From Verrucomicrobiota bacterium (GTDB lineage: Bacteria; Verrucomicrobiota; Verrucomicrobiia; Limisphaerales; UBA1100): DNA of 5,794 nucleotides. The position numbers and the translations under genes were made by a program. Shown here one piece after another: positions 5,294 through 5,794 of the stretch. The stretch is taken from positions 1-5,794 of the forward strand of contig JAPKDK010000197.1 of assembly GCA_028872645.1 (NCBI GenBank). The letters are read 5' to 3'. A model generated the notes under the pieces. It was given only the letters and a program-made list of their open reading frames with translations. It ran no database searches and had not been told where the DNA came from. Numbering within the stretch: the stretch's first letter is position 1; every line of letters starts with the position of its first letter.

Positions 5294-5794
5294 AGCTTAT
5301 TTTTCCAATGGTTTTGTGGTTTGCGTTGGTAACAGGATTGCCCGCCGCCTCGTTGTCGTACCTCGAACAAATCCCCGTGGAAACCTTTGCCAAAATGCGC
5401 GAGGTGGAGCGTTTTCAACTCAAGGTGGCCGGAAAATTTTACCTCAAGGGCGAATACAAAGCCGCCGCGTCTGAGTATGAAAAATTCATAACGCTCTACG
5501 AACGCAGCGCTGCTGCTCCTCATGCGCAGCTGATGTGGAGCCATTGCCTCGTCAAACAACGCCGCATGTATACGGCCATCAAGGACGGATTCCGGTCGGT
5601 TATAGATTATTGGCCCGAGTCTCACGAAGCCACGTTGGCTGCCTACCTCATCGGGCAAAGCTACAAGACTGCGGGCGAAATCAACAATGCTGAAAAGGCG
5701 TATCGCCGCGCTGTGGCCACCCATCCCAAGCATCATACCAGTGTGCTGGCCAAATGGGATCTTGCTGATATTTACCGCATCCGAAAGGACACCC
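5290..5794 (+). CDS. Secreted TPR-repeat protein, 3'-truncated
   Basis: The frame runs open from the ATG at 5290 to the window end (168 codons seen). The N-terminus MKLIFPMVLWFALVTGLPAA is a clear Sec signal peptide, with cleavage likely around residues 19-21 and no lipobox cysteine. Mature residues about 37-70 (FYLKGEYKAAASEYEKFI), 74-107, 112-145 (YLIGQSYKTAGEINNAEKAY) and 150 onward are TPR hairpins, so this should be a periplasmic scaffold or adaptor. The start overlaps the DUF4159 stop by ATGA and has a good ribosome site at 5277-5283. In the Tol-Pal system a periplasmic TPR protein (CpoB/YbgF) is encoded beside TolQ/TolR. A comparable accessory role for the ExbB-ExbD set here is plausible but unproven. 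Confidence 0.88.
   Translation, partial: MKLIFPMVLWFALVTGLPAASLSYLEQIPVETFAKMREVERFQLKVAGKFYLKGEYKAAASEYEKFITLYERSAAAPHAQLMWSHCLVKQRRMYTAIKDGFRSVIDYWPESHEATLAAYLIGQSYKTAGEINNAEKAYRRAVATHPKHHTSVLAKWDLADIYRIRKDT

Overview
The window is a compact, single-strand block of seven plus-strand genes, the first and last cut by the window edges. It suggests a Gram-negative-type bacterium, most likely of the Planctomycetes-Verrucomicrobia-Chlamydiae group. That inference rests on the DUF4159 and GYF_2 domain proteins placed beside ExbB/ExbD, on the large Ig-like/TPR protein, and on the weak or absent Shine-Dalgarno sites. It comes from gene content only and is not certain.

Layout. Positions 1-1308 hold the C-terminal part of a large protein with Ig-like beta repeats followed by TPR-type helical repeats. 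A 41-base gap follows. Then come an ExbB/TolQ/MotA-family proton-channel subunit (1350-2180), two different ExbD/TolR-family subunits (2177-2599 and 2596-3006), and a GYF_2-domain protein with one membrane helix and a Lys/Pro-rich tail (3003-3623). Next is a 556-residue protein joining a Trp-rich six-helix membrane region to a DUF4159 domain (3623-5293), and finally the start of a secreted TPR protein (5290 to the window end). Every junction from 2177 onward is a stop/start overlap (ATGA four times, TGATG once), so these six genes are almost certainly co-transcribed and translationally coupled. The upstream Ig-like/TPR gene could belong to the same transcript.

How the genes may work together. 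ExbB and the ExbDs would form a proton-motive-force-driven inner-membrane motor. Both ExbDs keep the transmembrane aspartate. The GYF_2 protein sits where a TonB/TolA-like coupling protein might be expected. It has a cytoplasmic domain, a single helix and a Pro/Lys-rich periplasmic arm, but no TonB C-terminal domain. The DUF4159 protein would put a domain of unknown function in the periplasm, and the TPR proteins would supply periplasmic or envelope scaffolds. The parts list (one TolQ-like, two TolR-like, a GYF-TM protein, TPR proteins) resembles that of the Myxococcus Agl-Glt gliding machinery, although homology at the system level is not shown here. The set is therefore a candidate uncharacterised envelope-spanning, PMF-powered machine.

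No RNA genes, mobile elements, CRISPR arrays, convincing promoters or terminators were found. There is no gene-free stretch longer than 41 bases.
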